Shown here piece by piece: positions 1 through 11,953 of a stretch of 64,000 nucleotides of DNA. Position 1 is the stretch's first letter, and every line of letters begins with the position of its first letter. Made by a program: the position numbers and the translations under genes. The notes beneath the pieces were generated by a model, which did no database searches, was not told the DNA's origin, and worked only from the letters and a program-made list of their open reading frames with translations. The DNA lies in assembly GCA_965153355.1 (NCBI GenBank), contig OZ231128.1, positions 806,001 through 870,000 on the forward strand. The letters are read 5' to 3'. This stretch comes from Flaccisagitta enflata (taxonomy: Eukaryota > Chaetognatha > Sagittoidea > Aphragmophora).

Positions 1-319
1 TGTATTGATTGCACTGAAAATCAGAGAAAAATAGAACTGAGCCAAATGAGCTAGATGAGCTCAACCAGATATCCAGCTATGCTCACTGAATGGCTTTCTT
101 GTATTTGCATGCTCAATTTAAACATTTATTCATCCTTTTAAAAATCAGAAAAAAAAATGAGCTAGAATACTTAAAAACACCCTCACAGATAAGCAGCTAT
201 GCTCACTGACATGCTTTCCTATAGCTGCTTTCTGAGACATGTATCAAAATATTCATTCATTTGTTGCGGCTTCTTGGTGTTGGCCTTATTTTTAAACAAA
301 ACTACCCTCTGTTTAAATC
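1..319. other. AT-rich intergenic DNA
   Basis: No coding, RNA or mobile signature was recognised. A short phrase around ATGAGCTAGA and AGCTATGCTCACTGA occurs twice (about 46-90 and 159-210), suggesting a decayed local duplication. Confidence 0.5.
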
Positions 320-335
320 AGTTCATATCTTCTTT

Positions 336-757
<422 letters not shown>

Positions 758-761
758 TTTT

Positions 762-889
762 AGGTGCGACAAAGCACCTGGATAACTGGCTGTGACCGTC
801 GGTTGGTTGGTTGGTTGGTCGGTCTGTCTGTCTGTAACGCATTCGTTCGATGATCGACATGTCGCACCTTATTGGCGTACTTGGCCTTG
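762..889 (-). mobile_element. Helitron-like element, type D, short copy
   Basis: The hairpin end AGGTGCGACAAAGCACCT is followed by a GGTT/GTCT-rich core and ends in GGCCTTGT. Type D copies at 8554, 8676 and 35992 share the AGGTGC...GCACCT hairpin. The hairpin is taken as the 3' end, as in Helitrons, so this copy lies on the minus strand. No transposase is encoded. Confidence 0.5.
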
Positions 890-1638
<749 letters not shown>

Positions 1639-1885
1639 CTACCTGGTGGCATCACATTTGTTTAACATGCAATCGACCTTTTTTTTTGTAATATCTCCTG
1701 AAAATCTTTTATACAAAAAAAAATTTTTCATATATTTTTTTTTTTTTGAAATTTGTTTTCTTCATAATTTGGCTGAAATATGATGAATGCGGGAAAGACT
1801 TTTTCTTAACAAAGAAATTAAAAGAAAGAAAAAAAAAATCTGCGGGAAAGACTTTTTTTTGTGTGTGTGTGTTTTAAAATTGTTT

Positions 1886-2336
1886 TCAGACTTTTTTGAT
1901 CCACATTTCAGCCAAAGAAGGAAGTCGGAAGTTGATGCCATCGTGTATAGCATATCTTGGTCGATTGCATGTTAAACAAATGTAATAACAAGTATTGTGC
2001 CACCATCCTCCATTAAAGGAAGATGCGCAGTTGAGCTCACGATAACTATCATTGTCACGATCCCGAGTTGAGAATTGCATCCCATTGAGATCGTGAATAT
2101 GAAAAGGATCCCCTTCCCAGTTGTTCTTGCTCAGTTGGTTCCCGATTCCGAGTCGGTAGTTGGTCGCTTCGGAACCGACTTTGAAATCATCCCATTCAGA
2201 TTCGCCGTAAGTGCCGGCGCGGGAATCTGCTTTAGTTCCACCATAACTGCTTTTGTCCCATTTGACTTTGACTTTGAGCCTCCATTTGCCGCCGGAAGTC
2301 AAACGATGTAATTCCTCAAGACCGACCCAAAAGATT
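1886..2336 (-). CDS. Terminal exon of a fibrinogen-related (FReD) protein
   Basis: The minus-strand reading encodes about 150 residues matching the C-terminal half of a fibrinogen-like globular domain, a secreted recognition module common in animal lectins and immune proteins. Landmarks in order are [34 protein letters not shown] (the calcium-site region), [13 protein letters not shown], and [16 protein letters not shown] before the stop at 1886. A strong splice acceptor, TTTATTCATTCCACAG, ends at 2337, so the exon begins at 2336 in phase 2. The open frame continuing upstream is intron and CT/AC microsatellite, not protein. The segment between WWHN and the DGIN motif ([14 protein letters not shown]) departs from the usual HSSNLNG-type sequence, so function may be altered. 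No upstream exon with the earlier YCDM/GGWTV-type motifs was recognised at higher coordinates; the intron may be long or the copy partial. Family assignment is confident; gene identity is not. Confidence 0.88.
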
Positions 2337-2360
2337 CTGTGGAATGAATAAAACAAAAAT
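2319..2360 (-). promoter_or_regulatory. Splice acceptor of the FReD exon
   Basis: Reading the minus strand, a T-rich stretch leads into CATTCCACAG, then exon sequence AATCTTTTGGGTC. The AG is at 2338-2337. This junction explains where similarity to fibrinogen begins. Confidence 0.75.
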
Positions 2361-2429
2361 TGAAACAATATGTTTTTTTTTTGTTGTTGTTTTTTTTTGT
2401 TCTTCAAACGAATACCATGAAAGTTTGAA

Positions 2430-2441
2430 ATTTGTGTGTTT

Positions 2442-2504
<63 letters not shown>

Positions 2505-2507
2505 TGC

Positions 2508-2540
<33 letters not shown>

Positions 2541-2691
2541 CGCATATGAAAGTCTAGGAATGGAAGAAACAAAAAAAGAAAGAAAAAACAGAAGTAAAAA
2601 AAAAAAAGAAAAAAAAAAGAGAAGTAAGAAAGGAAGAAAAAAAAAGAAAGAAAGAAAGAAACAGAGAAAGAAAGATAGAAAGAAAGAAACA

Positions 2692-2763
<72 letters not shown>

Positions 2764-2870
2764 CGGACGCATGAACAGACGGACGCATGAACAGACGGAC
2801 AAAAAGAAAGACAGAGGGACAGACAGACAGACGGAAAGACGTATAGATGGATGGACGGATAGACAGAAAC
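2430..2870. repeat. (GT)n, (GAAA)n and (GACA/GACGG)n compound
   Basis: GT with internal GCGT units (about 2432-2557) is followed by impure then pure GAAA (2566-2762), then GACGGACGCATGAACA repeats and GACA-type units to about 2870. It lies in the putative intron of the FReD gene. Confidence 0.93.
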
Positions 2871-2964
2871 CGTGAAAATTACCCTATGTAGAATAATAGG
2901 TCATTGGCTCTCCGGGGCCGATGCGCTAAATGATCATGAAAAGATGAAAAAGAATGGAAGAAAA

Positions 2965-3364
2965 CAAGGCCAACACCTATAAGTCGCGTGCGAGATTTAC
3001 AGGGTAAGAAGGACTTAGAATGACTTAAAATGACTTAGAATGACTTAGAACGACTTAGAATGACTTAAAATGTCCAAAAAGGACTTAAAATGTCTAAAAA
3101 ACCTTACGACCAAAAATGACTTAAAATAACTTAAAATTACTTTGAATAACTTAAAATGACTTAGAATGACTCAAAATAACTTAGAATAACTATTAATGAC
3201 AAAAAAAGACTTAAAATGACCTAAGAGTTGACGCTTTATTACAAAAAAAGTAAAGTGTGACGGACGGATTGACGGACGGACGGACGGACGGCGGACGACG
3301 GACGGACGGACGGAGACCACGGACGACAGACCGACAAAGCGGGTGTAGAGTCGCGTACGCGACT
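2965..3364 (+). mobile_element. Helitron-like element, type B
   Basis: Begins CAAGGCCAACACC, continues with an ACTTAAAATG-type decamer array (3010-3225), then a GACGGACG core, and ends AGAGTCGCGTACGCGACT followed by A residues. The terminal hairpin GTCGCGTACGCGAC is perfect. Type B differs from type A by the AGTCGCGTGCG...TTAAGAC segment and the decamer array. Confidence 0.6.
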
Positions 3365-3431
3365 AAAAGGGAGAAAAAAAAAAAAAAACAACGGGAAAAC
3401 AAAAGAAAGAGTAAAAAAAAGAAAAAAAAAT

Positions 3432-3610
3432 CAAGGCCGGATACATGGCTTCCCCAGTCGCGTGTGGGTGGGCAGGGGTGATATTTGAGGTCACCAGACC
3501 ATATGGGCAGGAGCAGTAGGGACAAAGAAAAAAATATAAAAAAAAGTAAAATGTGACAGACCAACCGACCGACGGACAAAGCGGGAAGTAGAGTCGCGTA
3601 GCACATGACT
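3432..3610 (+). mobile_element. Helitron-like element, type A
   Basis: Type A is the commonest family here, about 180-230 bp long. It starts CAAGGCCGGATACA, has GTCGCGTGYGGGTGGGCAGGGG, then GGGCAGGAGCAGT, a (GACC/GACG)n core, ACAAAGCGGG and a terminal hairpin, ideally AGTCGCGTGCACGCGACT, bordered by A-runs. In this copy the hairpin has decayed (AGTCGCGTAGCACATGACT). None encodes a protein. Short length, 3' palindrome, GTCY core, A/T-run borders and lack of target duplication suggest the INE-1/Helentron-associated class; the name is an inference. Confidence 0.6.
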
Positions 3611-3612
3611 GA

Positions 3613-3892
3613 AAAACCGAAGGACAGAGAAAGAACAGAAAGAGAAAGAGAGAAAGAGAGAATTGAAGAGAGAAACTATAAAAGAAATACTGCAAGAAAG
3701 ACTGAAAGAAAGAGTATTAAACAACAGGAATAAAAGCTAAAGGTGAAAATGAATTGACAAACGAAACAAAAGAAGAAGAGAGAAAATTTATGAGAAAGCT
3801 AAAAAAAAGAAAGAAAGAATAAAAGTCAGAACTATAGAGAAAATAAAACTCTTTCTTTCTCTCTTTCTTTTTCTTTCTTTCTTTCTTTCTTA

Positions 3893-3975
<83 letters not shown>

Positions 3976-3986
3976 TTTTCTTTCTC

Positions 3987-4046
<60 letters not shown>

Positions 4047-4089
4047 TTTTCTTTCTCTCCTTCTCCCTTTCTTTCTTACTTTCATTTTT

Positions 4090-4133
<44 letters not shown>

Positions 4134-4137
4134 TTTT

Positions 4138-4169
<32 letters not shown>

Positions 4170-4180
4170 TCATTCCTTTT
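3613..4180. repeat. Purine-rich spacer and (CTTT)n microsatellite
   Basis: Impure GAAA to about 3840, then CTTT repeats with T-rich interruptions up to the next foldback arm at 4181. Confidence 0.93.
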
Positions 4181-4320
4181 TGGGCAGCGGCCCCAAAGGG
4201 CTGATGTCCAGTAGGACACAGGGGTGAATTTCCGTCGGTCCGTCGGTCCGTCCATCGGTCCGTCCGTCCGTCAGTCTGTCCATCCGTCTGTCCCCCCCCG
4301 CTAAAGCTTCCATTGAATAA
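4181..4320. mobile_element. Foldback family E, single arm
   Basis: Family E arms read GGGCAGCGGCCCC, an AAGGGG-type block, then a phrase like GATGTCCTGTAGGACACAGG and a (GTCC)n tract ending in a C-run. This copy has one arm (4181-4300) with the self-complementary GTCC(A/T)GTAGGACAC segment. It is followed by two ATTGAATAACATGGAAAATTGA repeats (to 4375). Confidence 0.6.
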
Positions 4321-4376
4321 CATGGAAAATTGAAGAAATGCAAAATTCTCATTGAATATCATGGAAAATTGACAAA

Positions 4377-5100
4377 CAGGTCGCCCAAGGGCAATATGTG
4401 GTCAGCAATACCCGTTGCCTTGCTTTGAGTGATTTTGAGTTAGAGTGAGGGGAAGCAGGGCAGCGGCTCTGAAGGGGACAAGTCCTAGAACATAGGGAAT
4501 CCTTCGGCCTGCCTGCAGAAATGGATGAGGATGATGAGGCTGACTGAAGGCCTCAGAGCCTAAACTGAGGTCTAAGAAGGCTGCTGCCAATTGGAAGATG
4601 GGAGGGCTGACTTGAGGCCTAAGAGAGCTGGATTAAGACTTGAAAGGTCAGAGGACTGATTTGAAGCCTGGGAGCAATAAATTGAGGCTTAGATAGCTGA
4701 TTTGAGGCCTGAGGGGCCAAGTTTGAGGCCTCTGAGGCCAGGTTTGAGGCCTGAAGATTTGGATTTGAGGCCTAAGAAGCCTAATTTGAGGCCTGAGAGG
4801 CCAGGTTTGAGGCCTGAGATGTTGGATTTAAGGCCTGAAAGGCTGTATTTGAGGCCTGAGAGGCTTGATCAGAGGCCTGAGAGGCTTGATTTGAGGCCTG
4901 AGAGGCTTGATTTGAGGCCTGTGAGGCCAGATTTGGGGTCTGAGAGGCCAGATTTGAGGTCTCAGAGGCCAGATTTGAGGTCTAAGGAGCCTGATAGGGG
5001 GGGACGCACGGACGGACAAACGAACGAACGGACGGACGGACGGACGGATGAAAGTCCCCCTGTGTTCTACAGGACTTTGTCCCCTTCGGGGCCGCTGCCC
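4377..5100. mobile_element. Foldback family E element with 21-bp minisatellite
   Basis: The outer arm starts CAGGTCGCCCAAGGGC at 4377. The inner arm at 4458-4505 (GGGCAGCGGCTCTGAAGGGG) is complementary to 5052-5100. Between them, about 4600-5000, is a degenerate array of GGCCTGAGAGGCTTGATTTGA units. The plus-strand RPERLDL-type open frame is this array read as codons and is not a gene. Confidence 0.7.
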
Positions 5101-5395
5101 AAAAATGCAAAAATGCTAAATTCCCATTGAATAACATGGGAAATTTACCAGAAGTTAAGAATATATGAAATCCCTACTAAATAACATGGAAAATTGATAG
5201 AATTATGAGATAAATGCAGAATTCAGATCCGATAGCATGGAAAATTGACAAAAATATTGAAAAAAAATGCAATGTTCTCATTGAATAACATGGAAAATAG
5301 CCCCAAAGCCCAAAGGCCTTTTCAGGACGTCTGAAAATTCACCCCTGTGTCCTACAGGACATCGGCCCTTTGGGGCCGCTGCCCTGCTATCACCC
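5101..5395. repeat. ATGGAAAATT repeats and a family E right arm
   Basis: Four copies of ATTGAATAACATGGAAAATTGA-like sequence lie at 5127-5300. A family E arm in the opposite orientation follows at about 5335-5392, ending in GGGGCCGCTGCCC. Confidence 0.6.
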
Positions 5396-5960
5396 CACTT
5401 CTTCAGTTGATCACTCAAAGCAGGGCATTGGGTACCGCTGACCATGTGCGATCCTTGGATGACTAGTTTCTTTTCCTTTCTCCTTTTTGGGCAGCGGCCC
5501 CAAAGGGCCGATGTCCTGTAGGACACAGGGGGGAATTTCCAGACGTCCATCTGTCCGTCCTTCCGTCCGTCCTTCCGTCCTTCCGTCCGTCTGTCCCCCC
5601 CCGCTTGGCCATCGATGCGTCATATCCTCACTCTCAGGCCTGATTTAGGCCCTCTAAGCCCTCAAATTAGCCCTCCAGGCCTCAAATCAGCTCTCCGGGC
5701 CTCAAATCAGCTCTCCAGGCCTGAAATCAGCTCTCAAGGCATCTAATCAGCTCTCCAGGCCTCAAATCCGCTCTCCAGACCTCAAATCAGCATTCCAGGC
5801 CTCAAATCAGCCCTCTAGGCCTCAAATCTGCCCCCAAGGCCTAAGGCCTGCCCCCAGACCTTAAATCTAATCTTCAGGCATAAATCTTCCCCCAGACCTC
5901 AAACCCCGCCTCAATTACCTCTTAGGCCTGTTATATTCCCCCTCAGGACGTCTGTGCGAT
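5396..5960. mobile_element. Foldback family E left arm and 19-bp minisatellite
   Basis: A left arm (5489-5600) is followed by GGCCTCAAATCAGCTCTCC units to about 5930. The phrase TGTGCGATCCTTGGATGACTAG before the arm (about 5444) recurs with one change at about 5967, bracketing the unit. It could be a target duplication or part of the arm ends. Confidence 0.6.
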
Positions 5961-5989
5961 CCTTGGGTGACTAGTTTATCGTAATTTAA

Positions 5990-7170
5990 CTGATCTTCCT
6001 TTCCTTTTCACACTCCTCCCTTCTTTTATTAGAAAGAGGTAACCAAAATTTGATATAACGTCAATTGTGCTTTTTAAATGAGGAATCCCTCCATTAGAGT
6101 TTACCTATACGCTTTTTTATACGCCACCTCTACCGGAAGTGGCAGAATAGACGCAAAAACATATTTGGGGCTAAAATGAGTTTCCCATTGGCGTTTTTCA
6201 GGTTTTTCACTTGGCAATGGAGGAGTAGTAAGATTAAGGGAATTCATAGTGGATTTTCTGTGATCATTTTGATTACTTAGTAAAAATTTCCCAAATTTTT
6301 TTGCTAGCATCAAAAGATTATTTATCAAAAAATTATTTTCATTTCTTTTTTCTATCTATTTTTGTTATTTTTATCAGTTTTCATATTTCATGATTCACTT
6401 TTCATTTTTCATTTTCATTTTTTTTTTCCTTTTCAATTTTCACTTTTTCACTTTTCACTTTTCACTTTTCACTTTTCACTTTTCACTTTTCACTTTTCAC
6501 TTTTCACTTTTCACTACACTTTACACTTTTCACTTCTCATTTTTTTTATTTTCACTTTTCATTTTTCATTTTTCATTTATTTTTTTTATTTTTTCAAATA
6601 TTTTTATACTTCATTCATTAATTCTTACTGATTTTTTTTCTTTTCAATGTACCATACTTTTAATAATTCTGTTGTCACTTTTATTCATTTTTTTCATTTA
6701 TATTTAATGTTTATTACTCATATTTTGTTTATCAAATTCATTGTAATTATCTCAATCATTACATTTCATAATTTTACATATTTCACAAGTTGATTTGTTT
6801 TGATAAAACTAGAGAAGTCAACTTGGGTTGGTTACTCAAAAGTGCGAGAGAAAATGCTATGTTGGAATTTTTTCCCTGCGTTGCAACAGATCCCATGCGA
6901 CAAATATGGAAGAATATTGTCTAAATGCAATGAATTTCATTCATTTTTGGCCAAAATCATGTCCCGGAGATTTTTTTTCTTCAAAAAAGTTATATAAATA
7001 ATCAAAGAAATAAGGAAGCTTAGAATAAAGGGTTGTTACGGCTTAACTTGGGCAATGTGAGGTAACGTGAGCTGCATGCTATATCCCCAGAGTATGACCA
7101 ATTCAAATCGGTTTTCATTTTTACTCCATGACAACGCACGTTGACGCGATAAAAAAAGAAACAGCCTAAG
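5990..7170. other. AT-rich intergenic DNA with a TTTTCAC array
   Basis: A heptamer array of CTTTTCA units occupies about 6440-6520 and degrades into T-rich sequence to 6620. Nothing else was recognised. Confidence 0.6.
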
Positions 7171-7774
7171 TCACAGTGCAAACAAAGACAGAATTTATTG
7201 AGTCAACACATTTCTTAGACAATTTTGAATATCATCAAATGGTGATTTTTTAAACTTCAAATAAGTCTATTCATTTTTATAAATGATATTTTTGCATGAA
7301 AGATAGTTGATATCTCACCTAAATGTAAGAAGAATTAAGATAAATGATGGAAAATTGTGGATTCATAAAGAAAATTTGATTTTGCAATCAGAGTTGTCTT
7401 GGGTGAAATTCTAAGCCGGCTTGTAATTTGATAAATTTGCATTTCCAGAAACATAGCTTTATTCTAAAAACACAAAAGAATAGGGCCATGTTCTTAGAAA
7501 TGCAAAAATTTGCATCTGGAGACAGTCTTAGAATTTGACCTAACTGCTTCTTAAATTTTTGCAACTGTATTTTCAGCAAATTCTTGCAAATGAGTGATTG
7601 TTTCTGCCTCTCACCAATGCAATATCAAGTTTCTTGGTTTTTTTTTATTTTCAAGCATTAAGTATGTGAATAATAAAACTAAAAAAAAAATATACTTTGA
7701 TTTATTATAATTTAAAAGTAAAGCAGGTTATGAATATGTATGGTTGCCTAATTTTGCCTCCGTTTGCACTGTGA
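7171..7774. mobile_element. Candidate inverted-repeat element
   Basis: Left end TCACAGTGCAAACAAAGAC and right end CGTTTGCACTGTGA are inverted matches; about 20 of 25 terminal bases pair. No convincing target duplication and no coding region were seen. Confidence 0.4.
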
Positions 7775-7925
7775 TCTATGACTTTGCAAAAGCTACAAAC
7801 AGATAGTCACAAATCAACAAGGTAATCTCACATCAAACGTTTTGTGCGCTGTAAAGAAGGAACAAATCAAAGGCGAAAGTAACAAGACTCGGAAATCAAA
7901 ACACCGTAAACATTTGCCACAAAAG

Positions 7926-7975
7926 AAAAAAAAACACAACAAGAACAACAATGCAAACAGCAACAATAACAGTGC

Positions 7976-8020
<45 letters not shown>

Positions 8021-8425
8021 AAACAACGAGAACAATAACAATAATAAGAACAAATAAACATCAATCAAAACAACGAGATCAATAACAATGACTACCACAG
8101 CGAGAACAAAAATTATAAAAACAATAATAGCAACAACAACAACAACCAAGACGACGACAACAACGACGGGGACAACGACAACGACATCAACGACGACAAC
8201 GGCGATGACGACAACGACAATGACGACAACAACACTGACGACGACAAAAATGACGACAATGGCGACAACAACAACAACAACGACAGCAACAACGATAACA
8301 ACGACGACAACAATGATAACAACAACGACAACAATGACAACAACAACGACAACAATGACAACAACAACGACAACAATGACAATCACAACAAGGGTGATGA
8401 CAATAACAACGACGAGAGAGAGGAG
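7926..8425. repeat. (AAC)n/(GAC)n trinucleotide region
   Basis: A long interrupted tract of CAA, CGA and TGA triplets. All frames stay open on both strands (Val-, Thr-, Asn- or Leu-only proteins), which is expected from composition and is not evidence of a gene. Confidence 0.9.
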
Positions 8426-8553
8426 AGATAATCAGCATCAGTGTAGTCATCATCCAATTCTACATGCTTGTCATATGAGTTTAGCGTTTTTCATGGTAGG
8501 GCCTTTTCCCATTATTTGTTCAAAATTGCTGTTAAAGTGTTACATGCCTTTTT

Positions 8554-8640
8554 AGGTGCGCCATAGCACCTCTATAACTAGCTCTGTCTGTCGGTCGATC
8601 GGTAATGCTCGAGTAGAAAATCTTGAGAAGCAAAAATCAC
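8554..8640 (-). mobile_element. Helitron-like type D, truncated
   Basis: Hairpin AGGTGCGCCATAGCACCT is followed by GTCTGTCGGTCGATCGGT and CTCGAGT. The copy ends before the minisatellite seen in the next one. Confidence 0.5.
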
Positions 8641-8675
8641 TGAAAATGATTTAGAAATATGCTAGGATGATTCCT

Positions 8676-9120
8676 AGATGCGCCATAGCACCTATATAGG
8701 AGGCTCTGTCAGTCCGTCCATCCGTTGGTCACGCTCGAATGAAAAATCGCAGAAAATGTTTGGAATCAATTGAAAACTCCTTTCATTCACAAAAATAATC
8801 AGCTACGGTTAGGTCTGATCAAGCTGGGAATAGTTCGGATAGGTCTAGTGATAGGTACGAGAGGTGTGGGGATAGGTCTGATAGAGCTTGGGATAGGTCT
8901 GATAGAGCTCGGGATAGGTCTGACAGAGCTCAGGATAGGTCTGATAGAGCTCGGGATAGGCCTGATAGAACTCGGGGTAGGTCTGATAGAGCTAGGGATA
9001 GGTCTGATGGAGCTAGGGATAGGTCTGATGGAGCTAGGGATAGGTCTGATGGAGCTAGAGATAGGTCTAAGAATTAATAACGCCCGGCGAACCGTCTTGG
9101 CCCGTGTATCCGGACTTGTT
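8676..9120 (-). mobile_element. Helitron-like type D, complete, with 21-bp minisatellite
   Basis: Hairpin AGATGCGCCATAGCACCT, a short GTCC core, about ten units of GATAGGTCTGATAGAGCTCGG (8860-9070), then CCCGTGTATCCGGACTTGTT. The array makes an IGLIELG open frame that is not a gene. The opposite-strand copy at 35992-36284 has the same parts. Confidence 0.6.
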
Positions 9121-9534
9121 CAATGTAAATGGGCATTTTACCTTTTTCCCCAATAAGAACAAATTTTTGGTCTTTTTGGCAAATCCTATCCATTAATTAG
9201 CCCAAGAAGAGAGTGACGGTGATTGAGAAAATGTAGACAGAAACACCCAACAGGGCGATTTTACAACTTTTTAGTCACAACGACATAAAATACAACAAAA
9301 TGTGTGTTACGAGGTATCAAATGAAAGCCCTTGCAATACTGAATCGACTGATACCAGTCATAAATGGTTTTGAGAAAAAAAAATTTCTTCGTTTACATTG
9401 CTAATAAAACAGAAAAAAAAAGTAAAATAGATGATCGATGATTCTCCTTCATGCTTATATCAAGATTGTATCATCCCAAAAGAAATGCTGAAATGAGTCC
9501 AGAATCAAGTTCTTCTTGTCAATGTTTGTTTGTG

Positions 9535-9537
<3 letters not shown>
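9121..9537. other. Intergenic DNA
   Basis: No gene, repeat family or RNA was recognised. Confidence 0.4.

Positions 9538-9540
<3 letters not shown>

Positions 9541-9594
<54 letters not shown>
9541..9594. repeat. (TC)n microsatellite
   Basis: Pure TC dinucleotide directly abutting the decamer array that follows. Confidence 0.97.
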
Positions 9595-9595
<1 letters not shown>

Positions 9596-9597
<2 letters not shown>

Positions 9598-10290
9598 TAT
9601 TACCTATTACCTATTATTACTTTAATTACATAATGACCTATAATTGCCTTTAATGACCTTTGATTACCTATAACTACCCATAATTGCATAAAGACCTTTG
9701 ATTACCAATAATTACCTATAATGACCTGTAATTACCTATAATTACAAAATGACCTATAATTACCTATAATTACCTATAATTATCTATAATTACATAATGA
9801 CCTATAATTGCCAATAATGACCTATAATTGCATAATGACTTATAATTACCTATTATGACCTATAATTACCTATAATTACATAATAACCTATAATTACCTA
9901 TAATTACCTATAATGGCCTATAATTTCTGATAATTACCTATAATTACCTATGACTACATACTGACCAATAATGACCTATAATTACATAATAACCTATGAT
10001 TACCTATAATGACCTATAATGACCTATAATTGCATAATAACCTATAATTGCATAATAACCTATAATTACCTATAATTACATATAATCACCTATAATGACC
10101 TATTATTACTTATAATTACCTATAATTACCTATAATTACTTATAATGACCTATAATTGCATAATAACCTATAATTACCTATAATGGCCTATAATTACCTA
10201 TAATGACCTATGATTACCTGTAATTGCCTAATGACCTATAATGACCTATGATTACCCAAAATTGCATTATGAATTATAGTTACCTATAAT
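9596..10290. repeat. Decamer array, ATTACCTATA units
   Basis: About 690 bases of ATTACCTATA and variants (ATGACCTATA, ATTGCATA). It runs into the ACTTAAATTG-type array of the next element, so it may be an expanded core of a type B Helitron-like copy. Confidence 0.9.
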
Positions 10291-10666
10291 TATGTAAATA
10301 GAAATTGACTTATACTGCCTTAAATTGACTTATGCTGAGTTAAACTGACTTAAATTGACGTGAATTCACTTAAAATGACTTAAAATGACCTAGATTGACA
10401 AAAATTCAATAATGACTCAAATGACTTAATTTGACATAAAATGACTTAAATTGACTTATACTGCCTTAAATTGACTTATACTGAGTTAAACTGACTTAAA
10501 TTGACTTGAATTTACTTAAAATGACTTAAAATGATCTAATTTGACTCAAAATCACTTAATTGACTTCAAATGACTTTATAGGAATAAAACGAATAAAAAA
10601 AGTAAAATGGGAACAGACCGACCGACAGACGGACAAAGCGGGGTATAGAGTCGCGTGCACGCGACT
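10291..10666 (+). mobile_element. Helitron-like type B, 3' portion
   Basis: ACTTAAATTG/ACTTAAAATG array, GACCGACC core, ACAAAGCGGGG, then the perfect palindrome AGTCGCGTGCACGCGACT (10649-10666) and A-run. No CAAGGCC start is present; its place is taken by the decamer array. Confidence 0.6.
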
Positions 10667-10791
10667 AAAAAAAAATAGAGAAAAAACAAAAAAACCAAAA
10701 AAAAAAAAAAAAAGAAAGAAAGACCAAGAAAAAAGAAAGAACAAGAGAAAGAAAGTAAAAAAAGAAATAAATAAAAATAAAGACCAAAATA

Positions 10792-10873
<82 letters not shown>

Positions 10874-10890
10874 AGAAAGAGAGAGAAACA
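10667..10890. repeat. A-rich tract and (GA)n
   Basis: Impure A/GA sequence, then GA dinucleotide from about 10799 to 10865. Confidence 0.93.
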
Positions 10891-11040
10891 TGAACTTCAT
10901 TAGGAGAGGAAAAAAAGATAGAAAGATAGAATATCTAAATAATGAGAAAATAAATTATTGCATTACTCAGATTCTAAATTACAAGCAGAGAGCCAATTCT
11001 AAGTAACGCGCCTTAGAAAATTCTAAATAACGCGCTGTTC

Positions 11041-11220
<180 letters not shown>

Positions 11221-11731
11221 AACAAAACGGAGATAGCATGACGATGGCCATGCTCTTAATAATCCTAATCCATAACTAGAAAATGGTAACAAAACTTCTA
11301 TTTTCTTTTATAATATGGACTAAAAGCAAATGAGAAGATTTGAATGAAAAAACTCCACCTTGCTTTGCTTAAGTATTCTCCTTAAGAGTCAACGATGCAT
11401 CACAGGCACTGGGAAACTCATTTCATCTTAGAAAATAGTAGTAATTGTGATACTACTAAAAAAAAATGTTAAAAAGCGTTTTTTAGGCTAAAAACTCCAA
11501 TTATACGCAACCTACTATGCATATAATCTCAATTATACTTCCATTATATGCCACTAGATGATTTTGTTTGAAACTTCAAACTCCATAAGCTATTTATTAT
11601 GCAAATTAAAAAGAAAAAAAAAACCTGGAACAAATTCTTTTACAAACTAGACCAGTATGCTTGAACAATAATTGTATAGATATTGTCAATTGTTGCACTG
11701 TCTTCTTTTCTGACGTAAACAATTGACGCGG
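11221..11731. other. Intergenic DNA
   Basis: AT-rich; no feature recognised. Confidence 0.4.
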
Positions 11732-11953
11732 GGTCACAATATTCAGACGGGCGGACAGGGGCGTCCAACCTCTATCCACACTCCATGCCCCCCCCCCCTT
11801 AACAAAAATTTAAAAAAAAGGATCTAAAATGCTTGTTTTCCCACTTTTCGACTTGTGCTGAAGGATGGACCAACGGACCAAAGGACCAACGGAGCAAAAG
11901 ACCAACAGACCAAAGGATGGACAAAGCCTCCTATAGAGTGTTCTGTCCGCAAC
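11732..11953 (+). mobile_element. Helitron-like element, type C
   Basis: Type C starts GTCACAATATT, has a GGGCAGGGGCGTCCAACC block and a CCCC tract, then GACCAACGGACC repeats, ACAAAGCC, TATAGAG and an imperfect terminal hairpin with GTCCGCAACT before A-run. Other copies are at 58637 and 60953. Confidence 0.55.

Noticed and set aside
2337-2788. Upstream extension of the FReD open frame
   Set aside because: It translates intron and microsatellite sequence past a clear splice acceptor.
4702-5130. RPERLDL repeat protein
   Set aside because: A 21-bp minisatellite inside a foldback element; equivalent arrays elsewhere are out of frame or inverted.
7814-8555. Val-, Leu-, Thr- and Asn-rich open frames on both strands
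   Set aside because: All are the same trinucleotide tract in different frames.
8770-9156. IGLIELG repeat protein
   Set aside because: The 21-bp core of a type D Helitron-like copy; the opposite-strand copy at 35992 is not open.
9596-10290. CRISPR-like array
   Set aside because: Units are contiguous decamers without unique spacers, in a eukaryotic context. The GGCCT minisatellites were rejected for the same reason.
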